A stretch of DNA of 64,000 nt, from contig NZ_JASISY010000003.1 of NCBI RefSeq assembly GCF_030063365.1, forward strand, positions 310,001 through 374,000, read 5' to 3'. The position numbers were made by a program, and so were the translations under genes. Positions 18,148 through 26,661 of the stretch are shown here, in pieces. The notes under the pieces are model-generated. The model was not told the DNA's origin. It searched no databases and saw only the letters and a program-made list of their open reading frames with translations. The stretch's first letter is position 1. Each line of letters opens with the position of its first letter. Source of the DNA: Cryobacterium sp. PH29-G1 (GTDB taxonomy: Bacteria > Actinomycetota > Actinomycetes > Actinomycetales > Microbacteriaceae).

Positions 18148-18990
18148 ATGACGCATCCTGCCCCGACCGAGCTGCTCGACCTCGCGCGCACCGTCGCTCT
18201 CACGGCGGGGGCGCTCGCCCACCGGCGTCGCGCGGAGGGGGTGGAGATCGCCGCCTCGAAATCCTCACCCGAAGATATCGTCACCGCGGCCGACCGCGAG
18301 GTGGAGCTGCTCATTCGCGGGCTTCTCGCCGACGCGCGACCCGGCGACGGGTTTTACGGTGAGGAGTCCGACGCCACCAGCGGCACGAGCGGGCTCACCT
18401 GGGTGGTCGACCCCATCGATGGCACCGTCAACTACCTTTACGGAATCCCGTTCTACGCCGTCAGTATCGCCGTCGTGCAGGGCGACCCCGATCCGGCCAG
18501 TTGGAACGCACTCGCCGGTGCCGTCGTTAATCCTGCCCTCGGTGAGGTATTCACCGCCGCGGAGGGCTCGGGTGCTTGGCTCGGCGATCACCGACTGCAC
18601 GTGAACCACGACGTGCCGCTCTCGCTGGCCCTGGCTGGAACCGGGTTCGGCTACGAGGCAACCCGCCGGGTGTGGCAGGCGAGCGTCGTGGGCGGTCTCA
18701 TCGGCCAGGTGCGGGACATCCGTCGCATCGGTTCTGCTGCACTCGACCTGTGTTCGGTCGCCTGCGGGCGCCTCGACCTGTACTTTGAACGCGGCCTCAA
18801 CCCCTGGGACTACGCCGCCGGCGCCCTGATCGCCCGCGAAGCCGGTGCCCGGGTGGGTGCATTACAAGCGGATGCCGAGGGTCGCGACCTGCTCATCGCC
18901 GCCGCTCCCGACCTCTACGATCAGTTCGAACCCGTTCTGGCCGCACTCTTCGACCGCTTCCCCGTAGCTGCAGAAAATTCGCGAAAGTAA
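18148..18990 (+). CDS. Inositol monophosphatase family protein
   Basis: 280 residues. The metal-binding motif A is WVVDPIDGTVNYLYG, preceded by GEESD, and motif B is NPWDYAAGALIAREAG. This superfamily hydrolyses phosphomonoesters such as inositol-1-phosphate, histidinol phosphate or 3'-phosphoadenosine 5'-phosphate, with Mg2+. The exact substrate is not resolved; myo-inositol-1-phosphatase is most common in actinobacteria. The gene is monocistronic. Confidence 0.93.
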   Translation: MTHPAPTELLDLARTVALTAGALAHRRRAEGVEIAASKSSPEDIVTAADREVELLIRGLLADARPGDGFYGEESDATSGTSGLTWVVDPIDGTVNYLYGIPFYAVSIAVVQGDPDPASWNALAGAVVNPALGEVFTAAEGSGAWLGDHRLHVNHDVPLSLALAGTGFGYEATRRVWQASVVGGLIGQVRDIRRIGSAALDLCSVACGRLDLYFERGLNPWDYAAGALIAREAGARVGALQADAEGRDLLIAAAPDLYDQFEPVLAALFDRFPVAAENSRK

Positions 18991-19144
18991 GCCCATTTGC
19001 CCTAATCGGGTGTCAATGGCCATTTTCTGCTGATATTCACAGGGTTGCACGCTACCCTTAATCAATTCGTTATATTGGCCTGTCGTCATTTGGCGTTATC
19101 CAGTACGAGCAACAGATCCTGTCCCCAACGCCGAAAGCCGCCTT

Positions 19145-20341
19145 TTGTCACGTCACACTTCATACTCGGACACCTCTGTGCCCGACGAGAGTGACGGCAA
19201 GGTGAATGCCCCCGCCGCTCCGGCCGCCCTCACCCGTCGCGAATTGCGTGACCGCGAGCGTGCAGCTCTCTCAGCTGGCGAATCGGTCGTCGAGGACGTT
19301 GTTGATGTTGTGCGGCTCAGTCCCGCTGCGGACCTTTCCGTCGCCGTCGATCTGGCCGAACCCGACCGCGCGGCCGCCGTCGTCATTGAGACTGACCGCA
19401 TCGTCGAGGCCATCGCGATCGCGGGCGCTCAGCCCACTGACTTTGAGAAGTTGTTGGCTCCCGGCACCTCCCAGTCGGTCCCGACCGTAATTCCGGCCGC
19501 GGGCGACCTGCCCCGCCGCCGACACCGCATTGAGCAGAAGCCGGGGGAGGCTTTCGCGCCCACGCGCGATTTCGTTCCCGCCAGATCGCTGCACCGTCGA
19601 GCGCCGCGCTCGCGACCGTCCGGCACCACCCTGCGCAAGCGCGCAGCCAAGGGCGCGTCGATCCTCGCCATGTCCTTCGTGGCCCTCATGACCGTCGCCA
19701 CGTCCATTCCGGCGCAAGCACTGCTGTCCGCGCAAGATGTTCAGATATCCGCTCAGGAAGCGCACCGCGTTGTGCCCGCCGAAGACGCGCAGACCATGGA
19801 ACTCGCCGGCGGCGACACCGTGACGGTGGAGCGCGACGGTTATGAGTCGAGCACCATTGCCGAAGTGGCCGCGGCCAGCGGTATTCGCTTGGAAGACACC
19901 TTCACCAACAACCCGAACGGCACCATTCAGTGGCCGTTCGCCGTTGGCGTGCACCTCAATAGCCACTTCGGCATTCGCCACTGCGCCGGCTGCTCAGTGA
20001 ACCACGGCGGCCAGGACTTCAACCCCGGTCTCGGCGCACCGATTCAAGCCATCGCCGACGGCGTGGTCAGCTTCGCCGAGGACGGCGAAGGCAGTCTCGG
20101 CGTGCACATGATGATCGACCATATGATCGACGGTGAGCTCGTCACGAGCGTGTATGCGCACATGATCCACGGGTCGATGCTCTTCAAGGTGGGCGACGTC
20201 GTGAAGGTCGGCCAGGTCATCGGCAAGACTGGAAGCACCGGAATGTCGACCGGCCCGCACCTACACTTTGAAATTCGTATGGGCGGCATTAACGGCACCA
20301 AGATCGACCCGCTCGTCTGGCTCTACGCCAACACGAACTAA
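19145..20341 (+). CDS. M23 family metallopeptidase (LytM-type)
   Basis: 398 residues if the TTG at 19145 is used; a GTG at 19178 is an in-frame alternative and the start is uncertain. The N-terminal ~165 residues are charged and probably cytoplasmic. One TM/signal anchor lies at ~172-192. A linker (~195-255) precedes the M23 domain (~260-395). Zn ligands are in NHGGQD (H..D) and GPHLHFEIR (HxH). It cleaves peptidoglycan cross-links or serves as a regulatory hydrolase. The 155-bp upstream region shows no recognisable ydaO-type riboswitch. Confidence 0.9.
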   Translation: MSRHTSYSDTSVPDESDGKVNAPAAPAALTRRELRDRERAALSAGESVVEDVVDVVRLSPAADLSVAVDLAEPDRAAAVVIETDRIVEAIAIAGAQPTDFEKLLAPGTSQSVPTVIPAAGDLPRRRHRIEQKPGEAFAPTRDFVPARSLHRRAPRSRPSGTTLRKRAAKGASILAMSFVALMTVATSIPAQALLSAQDVQISAQEAHRVVPAEDAQTMELAGGDTVTVERDGYESSTIAEVAAASGIRLEDTFTNNPNGTIQWPFAVGVHLNSHFGIRHCAGCSVNHGGQDFNPGLGAPIQAIADGVVSFAEDGEGSLGVHMMIDHMIDGELVTSVYAHMIHGSMLFKVGDVVKVGQVIGKTGSTGMSTGPHLHFEIRMGGINGTKIDPLVWLYANTN

Positions 20342-20370
20342 CTCCAGCGCTCAGATGCGCTGGTCAGTGC

Positions 20371-20466
20371 GCGCGTAACTCCTGCAATTTCTTGCGCCTG
20401 AGGGTCTCACCCGCGCAAAGACGCGGGAGTTATTCTGTTCGCCCGCGAATTGCAGGAGTTGTGCGC
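20371..20466. repeat. Nested inverted repeat between convergent genes
   Basis: Outer arms 20371-20390 and 20447-20466 share the core ACTCCTGCAATT and match at 17 of 20 positions. An inner hairpin CCCGCG-CAAAGA-CGCGGG lies at 20410-20427. It separates the M23 gene from the convergent alarmone synthetase gene and may act as a terminator or be a dispersed palindrome. Confidence 0.7.
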
Positions 20467-20499
20467 ATGGCCGGCTGAGATCCGGCCGGGGCACCGAAG

Positions 20500-21279
20500 C
20501 TATTCCGGCTCGCTGCGCCCGCGCATGAACGTGTCGAGCAGCCCCTTTGGCAGAGGAAACGGCGGCAAGCCATCGAAGCTGAACAGGTCGGCATCAGCAT
20601 CGTCGACGGACTCCAGCGCCACGACCTGGTCGTGCAGCAGCTCCATCTTCACGTCGAGGCGGTTGGCGGCATCTGCTGCTTGCCTCAGGTCCTCGACGAG
20701 CGTGTCGGGCACCGCACCGTTGTACTTGTAGAAAATCTTATGCTCGAGACTCGCCCAGAAATCCATGGCGATTGTTCGGATCTGAATCTCCACGGTTACC
20801 GGCTGCACGCGGTCCGACATGAATACCGGAATCGCCACGATGAGGTGCAGGCTCTGGTATCCGTTGGCCTTCGGCTCCTGGATGTAGTCCTTCTCCAGCA
20901 GCACCGTCACGTCCCGTTGCCCCGCGAGCAGATCGCGGATGCGATAGGTGTCTGAGATGAAGCTGCAGGTAATGCGAATGCCCGCGATGTCCTGGATATT
21001 CTCGCGAATTCCGTCGAGTTCGAGCGGATACCCCTTGCGAATGGCCTTCTTGAGGATTCCTTCCGGCGTCTTGAGCCGCGAACTGACGTGCTCGATCGGA
21101 CTATAGTCGTGGATCGAGCTGAACTCCTCTTTCAGAATGTTAATCTTGGTCAGCATCTCGTCGCTGGCGAACTTGTACGACATCATGAACCGGGTCAGCT
21201 CGCGCTTCAGCTCGCGCATGGCGGCGAGGGTCGTCAGGTCGGTGCCGTCGGCATCCTTCGGCCGATCGATTTCGGTCAT
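20500..21279 (-). CDS. Small alarmone synthetase (RelA/SpoT-domain GTP pyrophosphokinase)
   Basis: 259 residues with only the synthetase domain; no HD hydrolase, TGS or ACT domain. Signatures include EHVSSRLKTPEGILKKA, DIAGIRITCSFISD, PKANGYQSLHL, EIQIRTIAMDFWASLEHK. This matches the YjbM/YwaC (RelQ-like) small synthetases that make (p)ppGpp from ATP and GTP/GDP. It starts 5 bp after the stop of the GH13 gene on the same strand, so the two are probably co-transcribed. Confidence 0.93.
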   Translation of the reverse strand: MTEIDRPKDADGTDLTTLAAMRELKRELTRFMMSYKFASDEMLTKINILKEEFSSIHDYSPIEHVSSRLKTPEGILKKAIRKGYPLELDGIRENIQDIAGIRITCSFISDTYRIRDLLAGQRDVTVLLEKDYIQEPKANGYQSLHLIVAIPVFMSDRVQPVTVEIQIRTIAMDFWASLEHKIFYKYNGAVPDTLVEDLRQAADAANRLDVKMELLHDQVVALESVDDADADLFSFDGLPPFPLPKGLLDTFMRGRSEPE

Positions 21280-21284
21280 GCAGG

Positions 21285-22976
21285 CTAGGCGCTCAACCAG
21301 GCCGTCGCGTCGCCCGGCAGGGTGCGCCCGACGAGTTCTTCGCTGGCCAGCAGCACGTCACCCTCGGGCAGCTGCACGGATGCCGCACCCGTGTTCGCCA
21401 CAACGATCACGTCACCGTTGCGGTACGCCACCACCTCGGGGTCGAAACCCTCGACCCACTCGACCGTTCCGGAGGCGAGGGAATGCTTCCGGCGCAGGCT
21501 CAGGGCCAGCTTGTACAGCTCGAGCGTTGAGCCGGTCACGCCATTCTGCTGGTCGCGGGCCAGCGCGGCCCACTCGGCCGGTTGCGGCAGCCAGCTCTTG
21601 GCGCCGGTGCTGAAGCCAAAGGACTCACTGGCGGCTTCCCACGGAATCGGCACGCGGCATCCGTCTCGCCCGTAGCGTTCGCCGTTGGTGCGAAACCAAG
21701 TGGGGTCTTCGCGGGCGTGGTCGGGCAGGTCGACGGCCTCGGGGAGGCCGAGTTCCTCGCCCTGATACAGGTAGCTGGAGCCGGGCAGGCTCAGCATGAG
21801 GGCGGATGCCGCGCGCGCACGTCGCAAGCCCAGCGCCGTGTCGGGCAGCCCAACGGTCTTCGGCCCGATACCGTGACCCTGGAGGTTGTCGCCGGTGAGG
21901 GCAAGCCGTGAGGCGTGTCGCACCACGTCGTGGTTGGAGAGCACCCAGGTACTCGGCGCTCCCACGTTGCCAAAGGCCTCGAGGGACTCGTCGATGACAC
22001 TTTTCAGCTTCGGAGCATTCCACGGAGTCTCGAGGTAGGCGAAGTTGAAGGCTTGGTGCATCTCATCGGGCCGCACCCATTTGGCCATCTGGCTGAGCGG
22101 GTCAACCCAGGCTTCCGCGGCGAGAACGCGGTCGCCGGGGTACTCGGCGAGCACCTTGTGCCAATCGCGGTAGATCTCGTGCACGCCGTCCTGCGCCCAG
22201 TACGGGGCGGTCAGTGGTGTTTCGGCCGCGATTCCCGGTTCCAAAGCGGATGCCGGGGCGCCGCCCATGCTGCCGCCCTCGGCGGGTGGGGTGTAATCGG
22301 GGAGGCCGGGAGCCTTGATCATGCCGTGCGCGACATCCACTCGAAAGCCGTCGACGCCGCGGTCGAGCCAAAAACGCAGCACCGCGCGAAACTGCTCGCG
22401 CACCCACTCGCTGTCCCAGTCGAAGTCGGGCTGGCTGCTGTCGAACAGGTGCAGATACCACTGGCCCGGGGTGCCGTCGGGGTCGGTCGTGCGGGTCCAG
22501 GCCAGGCCGCCAAAGACGGACTCCCAGTTGTTCGGGGGCAGTTCTCCGTTCTTGCCCTTGCCGTCACGGAAGGTATAGCGGGCACGTTCCTCGCTGCCCG
22601 GACCGGCGGCGAGAGCGGCCTGAAACCAGCCGTGGTCGCTGGATGAGTGATTGGGCACGATGTCGACGATGACGCGGATGTCGAGGTCGTGTGCCGTGCG
22701 CTGCAGGACCTCGAAGTCGTCGAGGGTGCCGAACAAGGGGTCAACGTTGCAGTAGTCGGAGACGTCGTATCCGGCGTCACGTTGCGGCGAGGTGTAGAAC
22801 GGAGACAGCCAGATGGCGTCGATGCCGAGCTCTTTGAGCTGGGGCAGCCGCGCGCTGATTCCGGCGAGGTCTCCCATACCGTCACCGTTCGCGTCGGCGA
22901 ACGATCGCGGGTAGATCTGATAGATAACGGCTGTGCGCCACCATTCGGTGCCAGAGGTCAGTTCGGTGCCAGTCAT
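21285..22976 (-). CDS. GH13 alpha-glucosidase / oligo-1,6-glucosidase
   Basis: 563 residues. GH13 conserved regions in order: DIVPNHSS, the nucleophile region GFRVDVAHG, the acid/base AEAW, and SNHDVVRH. The N-terminus WWRTAVIYQIYPRSF is typical of the alpha-glucosidase/trehalulose-synthase/oligo-1,6-glucosidase subgroup. There is no signal peptide, so the enzyme is intracellular and acts on imported malto- or isomalto-oligosaccharides. Subfamily specificity cannot be settled by eye. Confidence 0.93.
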   Translation of the reverse strand: MTGTELTSGTEWWRTAVIYQIYPRSFADANGDGMGDLAGISARLPQLKELGIDAIWLSPFYTSPQRDAGYDVSDYCNVDPLFGTLDDFEVLQRTAHDLDIRVIVDIVPNHSSSDHGWFQAALAAGPGSEERARYTFRDGKGKNGELPPNNWESVFGGLAWTRTTDPDGTPGQWYLHLFDSSQPDFDWDSEWVREQFRAVLRFWLDRGVDGFRVDVAHGMIKAPGLPDYTPPAEGGSMGGAPASALEPGIAAETPLTAPYWAQDGVHEIYRDWHKVLAEYPGDRVLAAEAWVDPLSQMAKWVRPDEMHQAFNFAYLETPWNAPKLKSVIDESLEAFGNVGAPSTWVLSNHDVVRHASRLALTGDNLQGHGIGPKTVGLPDTALGLRRARAASALMLSLPGSSYLYQGEELGLPEAVDLPDHAREDPTWFRTNGERYGRDGCRVPIPWEAASESFGFSTGAKSWLPQPAEWAALARDQQNGVTGSTLELYKLALSLRRKHSLASGTVEWVEGFDPEVVAYRNGDVIVVANTGAASVQLPEGDVLLASEELVGRTLPGDATAWLSA

Positions 22977-23101
22977 TCTAAAATGCTACGTCATCGTTGC
23001 GGGATGCCCGTAGCGGGCAAGTGGTCTCAAGTGCGCCGTGGGGGTGATAAAGTTTCTAGGTTGCCAAAAACGCGGCATTGCTACTGTTTTTTGGTTGCTC
23101 T

Positions 23102-23173
<72 letters not shown>

Positions 23174-23204
23174 CAGGCTTGGAAGCGAACAGCCCACAAG
23201 TCGC

Positions 23205-23278
23205 GGCGGGGTAGCTCAGTTGGTTAGAGCACACGGCTCATAATCGTGGTGTCGCGGGTTCAATTCCCGCTCCCGCTA
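23205..23278 (+). tRNA. tRNA-Met (CAT), ICE integration locus
   Basis: Acceptor GGCGGGG/TCCCGCT, anticodon stem CACGG/TCGTG with anticodon CAT at 23239-23241, T-stem GCGGG/CCCGC. The sequence fits elongator tRNA-Met rather than initiator or tRNA-Ile2. The integrase gene lies 228 bp downstream and points toward it, so its 3' end is the probable attachment site. Confidence 0.95.
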
Positions 23279-23284
23279 CAAGAA

Positions 23285-23318
23285 CCCCGGATTTCTGCGG
23301 AAGTCCGGGGTATTTTTT
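23285..23318 (+). terminator. Terminator after tRNA-Met
   Basis: Stem CCCCGGA/TCCGGGG (23285-23291 with 23304-23310) followed by TATTTTTT. Confidence 0.85.
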
Positions 23319-23334
23319 CGCCGTTTTTAGGCCA

Positions 23335-23357
23335 ACCCCGCATAAACCCCGCAGATT
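23335..23357 (+). repeat. 23-bp direct repeat, copy 1 (candidate integrase arm site)
   Basis: Identical to 23484-23506. It contains CCCCGCATAAACCCCGC and lies between the tRNA-Met terminator and the integrase. The spacing between starts is 149 bp. It could be an arm-type binding site or a remnant att repeat. Confidence 0.7.
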
Positions 23358-23483
23358 GAAATCGGGTGTACCCGACATCTGATCGTTTCAGTGGCCCAAT
23401 TTCCGGCTTATTTCTCTGCTCGGCAGACTCCTGTAAGCGGGGGAAAATGCCTCCTGAAACCGTGGCTAATGCTCACCTCGTCG

Positions 23484-23506
23484 ACCCCGCATAAACCCCG
23501 CAGATT
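23484..23506 (+). repeat. 23-bp direct repeat, copy 2
   Basis: Second exact copy of the 23335-23357 repeat. Its last base is the first base of the integrase stop codon (on the complementary strand), so the repeat abuts the integrase gene. Confidence 0.7.
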
Positions 23507-24645
23507 CAATCTGTCGGCAGCAAGGAATTCATCGTTTCCGCGGCACGGATGCCGCCCGTGTTCTTGGCCATGTAGACATCCTGGGTCAGAGACGGGTTCG
23601 CGTGGCCGAGGAATTCCGCAATTTCTCGAGCGCTGAGTCCGGACTGGTCCAAAGCGGTGGCCACCGTTTTGCGGAAGCTGTGAGTCGTGACCGTCGGATA
23701 CCCGATCCGCGTACGAGCCATGCGCCAGTCGCGCGAGGTATTGCGAGGATCTCGAATATTGCCACGTAGTGTCGGGAAGACCAGGTCATCATCGTTTTGA
23801 ATTTTGAAATTCGACTGCCGATGCCGGAGGAGGTCGACGAGATTCTTCGGAATCGCGATCGTACGGACCCCGGCCTTCGTCTTGGTGTGATCCTGGAGGA
23901 GGACACCCTGACCACGCGCGCGGATCACGTTGGCGTTGATCGCCACAGTTCCGGCGGCGAGGTCGAGCGCGGACCATCGAACGGCCAGTACTTCCCCCAG
24001 CCGGCACCCCGTACCGGCGAGGAAAAAAATCACGTCCGCAGCGTCAACCTGGTTCAGTCGAGCGTCAGCGCGGACAGCAGCAAGTAGGCGCGGCAAGGTA
24101 TCGAGAGGGATAGCGGTCGCGCCCCCGCGAAGGCGAGCGATGTTGTCGATCTCCCGTACGGGATTGACCTGAATCGCGTCGGAGCGCGCTGCCACGCCCA
24201 TCATCCCGGAGAGCACCCCTCGACAAGCTTTCGCAGCCCCAGGCCCCTGCTTCTCGATGACCTCACTGATGAATCGCCCCAGGCGCTCTGTCGTGGCCTC
24301 CGACACGGAGAGCGACCCAATTTTTGGCTTGATGTGGTGCTCGATGGTCTGCCGATACGTGTCGATCGTGCGCGGAGCGCGGTCTGCTTTCGTCAGCAGA
24401 AAACGATCGGCAAGGTCCGAGAGCGTAGTTTCTCGTTTGACCGCGCTCACCGACGACGTGCGAACTGTGGTGAGGGCAAGCAGAAGTGATGTTTGCGCCC
24501 TCGCTTTCGTCGGCGCAAATCGTTCAATCTGACGAAGCGTTCCGTCATCAAATCGATAACGTGTGCGTGCCCGCCATGTGCCCGGCGTGATCTCTGACAC
24601 GCTGATTGTGCCGTGACTTGTCACGGGCACGCGTGGCCTCCCCAT
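23506..24645 (-). CDS. int: Tyrosine recombinase (ICE integrase)
   Basis: 379 residues: an N-terminal arm-binding/SAM-like region (~70-165) and a catalytic domain (~175-375). Catalytic residues are visible: Arg215 in GTGCRLGEV, Lys in TKTKAGVRT, HSFR (His322, Arg325), His348 in LGHANP, and the nucleophile Tyr358 in QDVYM. It would integrate the element at the adjacent tRNA-Met and excise it together with the small DNA-binding protein at 25433. Two identical 23-bp repeats lie immediately downstream of its stop. Confidence 0.96.
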   Translation of the reverse strand: MGRPRVPVTSHGTISVSEITPGTWRARTRYRFDDGTLRQIERFAPTKARAQTSLLLALTTVRTSSVSAVKRETTLSDLADRFLLTKADRAPRTIDTYRQTIEHHIKPKIGSLSVSEATTERLGRFISEVIEKQGPGAAKACRGVLSGMMGVAARSDAIQVNPVREIDNIARLRGGATAIPLDTLPRLLAAVRADARLNQVDAADVIFFLAGTGCRLGEVLAVRWSALDLAAGTVAINANVIRARGQGVLLQDHTKTKAGVRTIAIPKNLVDLLRHRQSNFKIQNDDDLVFPTLRGNIRDPRNTSRDWRMARTRIGYPTVTTHSFRKTVATALDQSGLSAREIAEFLGHANPSLTQDVYMAKNTGGIRAAETMNSLLPTD

Positions 24646-24729
24646 GGAACACCTCCTTGAATTCTCTCGGAACCATTGTTGTTCTGAAGTGTTGAACGGC
24701 GGACCGGCGCGCTGCTGCAGGCATCGTGT

Positions 24730-25329
24730 TTAGTCGGTCCAACCGTCGAGGTCCCAGCCTGCCGAGGCGAGGTAGGACGTGAGCTGCGTAATGCGCCGAC
24801 TGGACTCGGCGAGTCGTTCCTCAGTGGTGTCCCATTCTTGGGCTGTAGCGATCTCGCCGGCGGCGGCGTCCAGGGTGCGTTCGATGGCGAGGTTGGTGGT
24901 CAGGCGTTTTCGTTCGCGGATCTGGGCGTGTAGCTCTCGCATCGCTTGCAGTTGGGTGCGTTCGGTGCGTTCGTCGTTGGTGCTCCAGTGGTACGCGCCG
25001 TGTTCTGCGCCCGAGATCCAGGCATCGAACTCGACGACCGTCATGCCGTCGAAGCTGGAGCTGAGGTTGGCGATGTCGAGTTCAGCCCAGGGCCGGCCGA
25101 TCGGCGTGAGCAGGAAGATCGGCGTGACGTTGAGAGCTTTTGCGATGTTCAAGAGCTGACTGACGGAGAGGTCGTGTTTCCGGCCGGCTTCGATGTTTTG
25201 CAGGATCGATTCGGTGACGTTGTTGCCCGGAATCAGGTCGGCGAGGTCCTTCGCTGAGCGGATGCCATGCTGTTTGCGGATGGCATGGATGCGGTTGCCG
25301 ATCCCCGATTGCGCCAGAAAGTTTGTCAC
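24730..25329 (-). CDS. XRE-family transcriptional regulator
   Basis: 199 residues. The N-terminal ~70 are an HTH_3 domain (IRKQHGIRSAKDLADLIPG...LQNIEAGRKHDLSVSQLLNIAKALNV). The C-terminal half is helical, with a likely coiled coil (~125-170). It lies between int and the divergent excisionase-like gene; the 103-bp intergenic region (25330-25432) presumably holds the operator that switches the ICE between integrated and active states. The role as ICE repressor is inferred from position. Confidence 0.85.
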   Translation of the reverse strand: MTNFLAQSGIGNRIHAIRKQHGIRSAKDLADLIPGNNVTESILQNIEAGRKHDLSVSQLLNIAKALNVTPIFLLTPIGRPWAELDIANLSSSFDGMTVVEFDAWISGAEHGAYHWSTNDERTERTQLQAMRELHAQIRERKRLTTNLAIERTLDAAAGEIATAQEWDTTEERLAESSRRITQLTSYLASAGWDLDGWTD

Positions 25330-25432
25330 GCGGACATATTACAACTTAAACACTTGTCAACCGTTGCAAACCGTTCTACTGTGTCAGCAACAGATTCCGA
25401 TAGTCGTAATCTGTCGACAATTGGAGACACTC

Positions 25433-25642
25433 ATGGACGAAGAATTCATCCTCCCGGTACACGTGGCCGAACTGACCGGACTGCCCGTTGGCGCGCTCGC
25501 CCAGCTGCGCTACATGGGCCGCGGACCGCGGTTCTACAAGCCGACCCCGAAGAAGGTGCTCTACAAGCGGTCCGAGGTCATCGCCTGGGTCGAGGCGAGC
25601 GCGCAGACCCAGACCGGCCAGACCGCGCTCCTGGGCCGGTGA
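25433..25642 (+). CDS. Excisionase-like small HTH DNA-binding protein
   Basis: 69 residues from the ATG at 25433, preceded by TTGGAG. It has the compact MerR/excisionase-like fold: VAELTGLPVGALAQLRYMGRGPRFYKPTPKKVLYKRSEVIAWVE-type pattern, with the helix-wing GRGPRFYK and a terminal W-VEAS helix. Proteins of this class bend DNA at att sites or act as activators of ICE genes. It faces away from the XRE repressor and is followed by the initiator gene. Confidence 0.8.
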   Translation: MDEEFILPVHVAELTGLPVGALAQLRYMGRGPRFYKPTPKKVLYKRSEVIAWVEASAQTQTGQTALLGR

Positions 25643-25697
25643 TCCGGTCTGAACCGTCGCCCGCGAAACGAGCGGGTGAGAGTTCGCCCATGAAAAA

Positions 25698-25719
25698 GCC
25701 CCGGGGTGCAACCCGGGGC
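25698..25719. terminator. GCCCCGGG hairpin between xis-like and initiator genes
   Basis: Stem GCCCCGGG/CCCGGGGC around GTGCAA, with an A-run on its left. The T-run is on the minus strand, so a + strand terminator role is uncertain. Confidence 0.4.
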
Positions 25720-25796
25720 AAAGATCGAGCACCTGCGAAGGATCTGATCTATGACCAGACTACTGAAATTCCGCCATCTCGCAACGTCTCATCCCC

Positions 25797-26240
25797 GTGC
25801 GGGTGGGTGAGACTACGGTGGGCCTTTACGCGGCCAAGAGTGCCGTTCTGCTGGCCGCGCAGATGCGGCTGAGCAACGCGTCGTCTCGGCTGCTCCTGTA
25901 CATGGCATTGGAGTGCTGGGACGACGCGAACAACCCACTCGGTCAGGCGCCGCGCCGCTACTTCGCCGGCCGCGAATCCTCCGCCATCGGGCTTGGGTAC
26001 CTGGCGCCAGAGACCGCCTCGGTGAAAGCGCACACCGCCGTTAAACGCGCCGTGCACGAACTCATCCAGGCGGGCGCCATCACTCGAATTCGAGCCGGCG
26101 GCAATGGACTCACGGCCGAATACGAACTCCAAGTCGACAGTACGAAACCGGCGACGAGCCGAAATTCCCGGGTGCTGATCCTGCCGGTTCCCAGCTATCA
26201 GGGGGTCAATATGTGGACCCCTGAGGGGGCCAATTTCTGA
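25797..26240 (+). CDS. Winged-helix protein, candidate replication initiator
   Basis: 147 residues from the GTG at 25797; a GTG at 25818 (start GLYAAKSAVLL) is equally possible. The central region reads as a winged helix: LSNASSRLLLYMALECWDD, then AHTAVKRAVHELIQAGAI with the wing RIRAGGNGLTAEYEL. The C-terminal tail is encoded by GGGGG[TC]CA iterons that continue past the stop, as in phage and plasmid initiators that carry the origin inside or next to their gene. A DnaA box lies 111 bp after the stop. The initiator role is an inference from the fold plus iterons; it could instead be an ordinary regulator. Confidence 0.6.
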   Translation: MRVGETTVGLYAAKSAVLLAAQMRLSNASSRLLLYMALECWDDANNPLGQAPRRYFAGRESSAIGLGYLAPETASVKAHTAVKRAVHELIQAGAITRIRAGGNGLTAEYELQVDSTKPATSRNSRVLILPVPSYQGVNMWTPEGANF

Positions 26241-26281
26241 CCCCCTAAGGGGGTCAAAAACGGCACTTTCAGGGGGCCATT
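26201..26281 (+). repeat. Four iterons GGGGG[TC]CA[AT], spaced 24, 24 and 23 bp
   Basis: Copies start at 26201, 26225, 26249 and 26272. Two lie inside the 3' end of the initiator-like gene and two after it. Interspersed CCCCCT/GACCCC complements make each partly palindromic. Confidence 0.8.
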
Positions 26282-26430
26282 TCAGATCCCCCTTAACAGT
26301 ACTTAAACAGGAAGAACAAAACAGTAACAGTACGCGCGCGCGAACTGACCTGTGGATAACTCGACGATGGAGCGGTTGAAACTCCAGCTATGGAGCCGCT
26401 GCTTTGCCCCGCCGACGTCGCTCAAACACA
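26241..26430. other. Candidate origin of replication
   Basis: A gene-free stretch. It starts with the iterons, continues with an AT-richer segment containing repeated AACAGTA (26296-26330), a run of CG dinucleotides, and a perfect consensus DnaA box (TTATCCACA on the minus strand) at 26351-26359. The order iterons, AT-rich DNA and DnaA box next to an initiator is typical of theta origins. Activity is inferred. Confidence 0.55.
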
Positions 26431-26580
26431 TTTGTGACCTTTCCGGCCGATCACCGTAGCTCGCTGCGCGCCTACCGTTCCCAGATTCTCAGACGCGGTC
26501 GCAGGCTCCCTTATTTCGCCTGAGACTCCGGGCACTCGCGGCGCTCTCGCTCGCTATCAATTTCTCTCGCCGGAAGGCAC
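26431..26580 (+). promoter_or_regulatory. Structured leader element, copy 1 (upstream of ssb)
   Basis: Member of a three-copy family (others at 32688-32836 minus and 41931-42078 plus). Paired segments are CCTTTCCGGC with GCCGGAAGG (terminal stem) and CCCAGATTCTCAG with CTGAGACTCCGGG (internal stem). The internal loop holds the invariant GCGGTCGCA and GCTCCCTTATTTC. It ends 81 bp before the SSB start. Stem pairing is retained by compensatory changes in copy 3. Confidence 0.8.
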
Positions 26581-26661
26581 AAAAAACAGTTGGGCGAAGA
26601 ACTCAAGGCCAACGACATCCCCTAGCAATTCAACGCACCACCCATCGAAGGAGAAGCACTC

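Noticed and set aside
18991..19144. ydaO-type riboswitch before the M23 peptidase
   Set aside because: The region is short and no conserved motif of that riboswitch was found.
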